Assembly (NCBI GenBank): GCA_934631995.1
Contig: CAKTYF010000120.1
Span: forward strand, 1-5,999
DNA: 5,999 bases
Direction: 5' to 3'
From: an uncultured Eggerthellaceae bacterium
GTDB taxonomy: Bacteria > Actinomycetota > Coriobacteriia > Coriobacteriales > Eggerthellaceae
Part shown: piece after piece, positions 4,884 through 5,999 of the stretch
Layout of the letters: each line of letters begins with the position of its first letter
Position numbering within the stretch: position 1 is the first letter of the stretch
The notes under the pieces: generated by a model
Seen by the model: only the letters and a program-made list of their open reading frames with translations
The model's database searches: none
What the model was told of the DNA's origin: nothing
Program-made: the position numbers and the translations under genes

Positions 4884-4918
4884 GCTCACGAAGCAAGAAT
4901 CAGAGTTAGGGGATAACT

Positions 4919-5155
4919 ATGCATCAACATGCTCACGAACATCAGCATGGCACGGGCTCGAACACGCCCGAGCAGCGCAATGCGATTCTGACGTACATGC
5001 TCGAGCACAACCAACATCACGCTGAGGAATTGCACGAGCTGGGCCATCAGACCGAAGGCGAAGCGTCGGATCTTATCCACGAGGCAGTTACGCTCTTCGA
5101 ACAGTCCAACGCAAAACTCGAAGCCGCTTTGAAGATTCTGAAGGCGGGCGAATAA
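4919..5155 (+). CDS. Small His-rich, probably metal-binding protein
   Basis: This 78-residue protein has 11 histidines. The N-terminus is a metal-chelator-like alternating run, with His at residues 2, 4, 6, 8 and 10. It is followed by a Gly/Ser/Thr spacer and a predicted helical part (about 18-76) with further His at 30, 33, 34, 39, 43 and 54. No cysteine, signal peptide or membrane segment is present, so it should be cytoplasmic. AGGGGA (4908-4913) fixes the start. It is first in a tight cluster: the cooT start codon follows its stop after two bases. Histidine-rich segments are known in nickel chaperones and storage proteins such as HypB, UreE and CooJ. The context therefore suggests nickel storage or delivery to carbon monoxide dehydrogenase. 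That function is inferred; I cannot name a characterised family with certainty. Cobalt or zinc binding is possible. Confidence 0.75.
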   Translation: MHQHAHEHQHGTGSNTPEQRNAILTYMLEHNQHHAEELHELGHQTEGEASDLIHEAVTLFEQSNAKLEAALKILKAGE

Positions 5156-5157
5156 GC

Positions 5158-5349
5158 ATGTGCCTTTCAACCGTTTTCACCTATCAGGACAATCCCGAAG
5201 ACGCCCAGGAAATGTGCGCAAATGTAAGCAATTTCCAAATTGACGGCGACACCATTACCTTCACCGACCTTTTGGGCGAAAACTACACTGTAAAAGGCGC
5301 GGTGAACAAAGTTGACTTCGTGAAAAGCCGCATTTACGTAGCGGTGTAA
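5158..5349 (+). CDS. cooT: CooT-family nickel-binding protein
   Basis: This 63-residue protein matches CooT in length and N-terminus: it begins Met-Cys-Leu, and Cys2 is the residue required for Ni(II) binding in the Rhodospirillum rubrum protein, which works as a dimer. The rest is beta-rich, with a hydrophobic VDFVKSRIYVAV C-terminus typical of the family. CooT is an accessory factor for nickel insertion into the [Ni-4Fe-4S] cluster of carbon monoxide dehydrogenase. A second cysteine at residue 20 is not part of the known site. It starts two bases after the stop of the His-rich gene. The Shine-Dalgarno (AAGG at 5141-5144) is weak and distant, so translational coupling is likely. The 75-residue protein and CooC follow in the same direction. 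Other small CooT-like proteins occur without CODH, but the CooC gene here supports the CODH/ACS role. Confidence 0.85.
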   Translation: MCLSTVFTYQDNPEDAQEMCANVSNFQIDGDTITFTDLLGENYTVKGAVNKVDFVKSRIYVAV

Positions 5350-5376
5350 AAGCAGTTGCGGAAGCGAGGTTGAATC

Positions 5377-5604
5377 ATGGCGAAATACGAAGTGCTTCGC
5401 GAAATCTTCAATCAGTGCAGCGGAAACCAAATGCGCGACATTTACGTTGAAGAAGTGGATATCAGCGACATCAACGTTTACATGAACACGTATCGCGTGG
5501 GCAAGCACATCACTGAAGAACGCTATGAGAAGCCCGATGGAACCATCATCTACGATTTAAACACCGATGGACTTCGGCAGCGCATCAGCTTCCAACCAAT
5601 GTAG
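5377..5604 (+). CDS. Conserved-looking small protein of unknown function in the nickel cluster
   Basis: This 75-residue protein begins MAKYEVLREIFNQCSGNQM and is a mixed acidic, soluble alpha/beta protein. It has one cysteine (Cys14 in FNQCSGNQMRD) and no signal peptide or membrane helix. A -PDGTIIYDLNTDGLRQRI- segment near the end looks like a beta hairpin. The start is supported by GAGG (5366-5369), seven bases before the ATG. It lies 27 bp after cooT and 84 bp before cooC on the same strand, so co-transcription is likely. I recall similar short proteins beginning with a YEVLREIFN-CSGNQMRD-like stretch in anaerobes, but I cannot assign a function. The Cys/Asn/Asp-rich N-terminal motif could touch a metal; this is speculation. 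The gene itself is well supported by ribosome-binding site, codon pattern and spacing. Confidence 0.75.
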   Translation: MAKYEVLREIFNQCSGNQMRDIYVEEVDISDINVYMNTYRVGKHITEERYEKPDGTIIYDLNTDGLRQRISFQPM

Positions 5605-5688
5605 GCCGCGCGAATCAACGTAAGTTAACGCAAGAAACAGCGCAGGTCAAACACGAATCAACACGATAAGCAAAGGATTCCGAAAACT
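5605..5688 (+). promoter_or_regulatory. 84-bp gap before cooC with its ribosome-binding site
   Basis: AAAGGA (5672-5677) lies 11 bases before the cooC ATG, slightly long but the only good site. CGAATCAAC occurs twice (5611-5619 and 5654-5662), 43 bp apart. No clear promoter or terminator is seen, so cooC is probably read from the upstream promoter at 4855-4883. Confidence 0.4.
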
Positions 5689-5999
5689 ATGACGTATACC
5701 ATTGCTATGGCTGGAAAAGGTGGTACGGGAAAAACCACCATTACTGGCATGCTCATCGAATACTTGGCGGAAAAGAGCAAGGGTCCTATTTTGGCCGTTG
5801 ACGCCGACGCCAACGAAAACCTCAACGAAGTTTTGGGCGTTGACATTGAAGCCACGCTTGGCGACATTCGCGAAGTGGTTGCACGCGCCGAAGATCAGCT
5901 TGAAAATCCTATTCCTAGCAGCATGACCAAGCAGGAATTCCTGCAGTACAAGCTTGCCAACGCTCTGACCGAAGAGGACGATTACGACCTTCTGGTTAT
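5689..5999 (+). CDS. cooC: CooC/AcsF-type nickel-insertion ATPase (5' part, runs off the window)
   Basis: The first 103 codons are visible; the gene is still open at the window end. The product is a MinD/ParA-like (SIMIBI class) P-loop ATPase. Its deviant Walker A is GKGGTGKTT (residues 9-17), with the signature lysine Lys10 and the catalytic-loop Lys15. The VDADANENLNEVLG segment (37-50) is the switch I/Walker A' region typical of CooC from CODH-bearing anaerobes. CooC uses ATP hydrolysis and dimerisation to insert nickel into the C-cluster of carbon monoxide dehydrogenase; its close relative AcsF serves acetyl-CoA synthase, and this N-terminal part cannot separate the two. The family is about 250-270 residues, so over half is missing, including the Ni-binding Cys-X-Cys expected soon after YDLLV. 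It follows the His-rich protein, cooT and the 75-residue protein, which supports the nickel-loading assignment. CODH/ACS structural genes probably lie to the right. Confidence 0.85.
   Translation, partial: MTYTIAMAGKGGTGKTTITGMLIEYLAEKSKGPILAVDADANENLNEVLGVDIEATLGDIREVVARAEDQLENPIPSSMTKQEFLQYKLANALTEEDDYDLLV

Larger units (their letters stand above)
4647..4918. other. 272-bp gap before the nickel/CODH accessory cluster
   Basis: No gene is seen here. The gap contains the GGGCGTA / TACGCCC dyad (4745-4773), a small GGTG-AAAAA-CACC hairpin (4822-4834), and a promoter (4855-4883). No convincing intrinsic terminator follows the upstream gene. Confidence 0.6.

Overview
The window looks like a chromosomal stretch from a strict anaerobe that handles nickel and carbon monoxide. 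Base composition is moderate, genes start with strong Shine-Dalgarno sequences (AAAGGA/GAAAGGA), and the right end carries CooT- and CooC-type accessory genes of Ni-Fe carbon monoxide dehydrogenase (CODH) or acetyl-CoA synthase. The protein style suggests class Coriobacteriia (Actinomycetota), or failing that a Clostridia-like acetogen. No marker gene settles this, so the placement is a weak inference.

Left part (1-3073), a vitamin B6 module. A 545-residue MocR/PdxR-type regulator (430-2067, minus) is divergent from a pyridoxamine/pyridoxal kinase (2189-3073, plus). The 121-bp gap between them holds three ATCTGG-like direct repeats spaced exactly 11 bp and a TGCCAA...TTGGCA dyad. Beyond the regulator lies the 5' end of an unidentified minus-strand gene (1-117). 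Its 312-bp upstream gap carries a long inverted repeat (146-177 / 316-347). The word ATAATCGGT occurs in both arms of that repeat and again in the divergent promoter. This suggests that the regulator controls itself, the kinase and the truncated left gene.

Middle (3074-3686), 613 bp without a credible gene but full of symmetry. A nested dyad (3080-3177) is followed by alternating AATAGGAG / CTCCTATT arms spaced about 30-32 bp, roughly three DNA turns. They form three strong hairpins and two or three decayed ones. A candidate extended -10 promoter follows. The next gene (3687-4646, plus) encodes a spermidine-synthase-fold, SAM-binding-type protein with an acidic N-terminal extension and an acidic insert.

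Right part (4647-5999), a compact plus-strand cluster behind a recognisable promoter (4855-4883). It contains a 78-residue His-rich protein, CooT, a 75-residue conserved-looking protein of unknown function, and the first 103 codons of CooC, which runs off the window. Inferred logic: small nickel-binding proteins feed the CooC ATPase, which loads nickel into a CODH/ACS presumably encoded further right.

The most unusual items are the phased AATAGGAG array, the paired intergenic symmetry elements flanking the MocR gene, and the His-rich protein and 75-residue protein sitting in a nickel-insertion operon.
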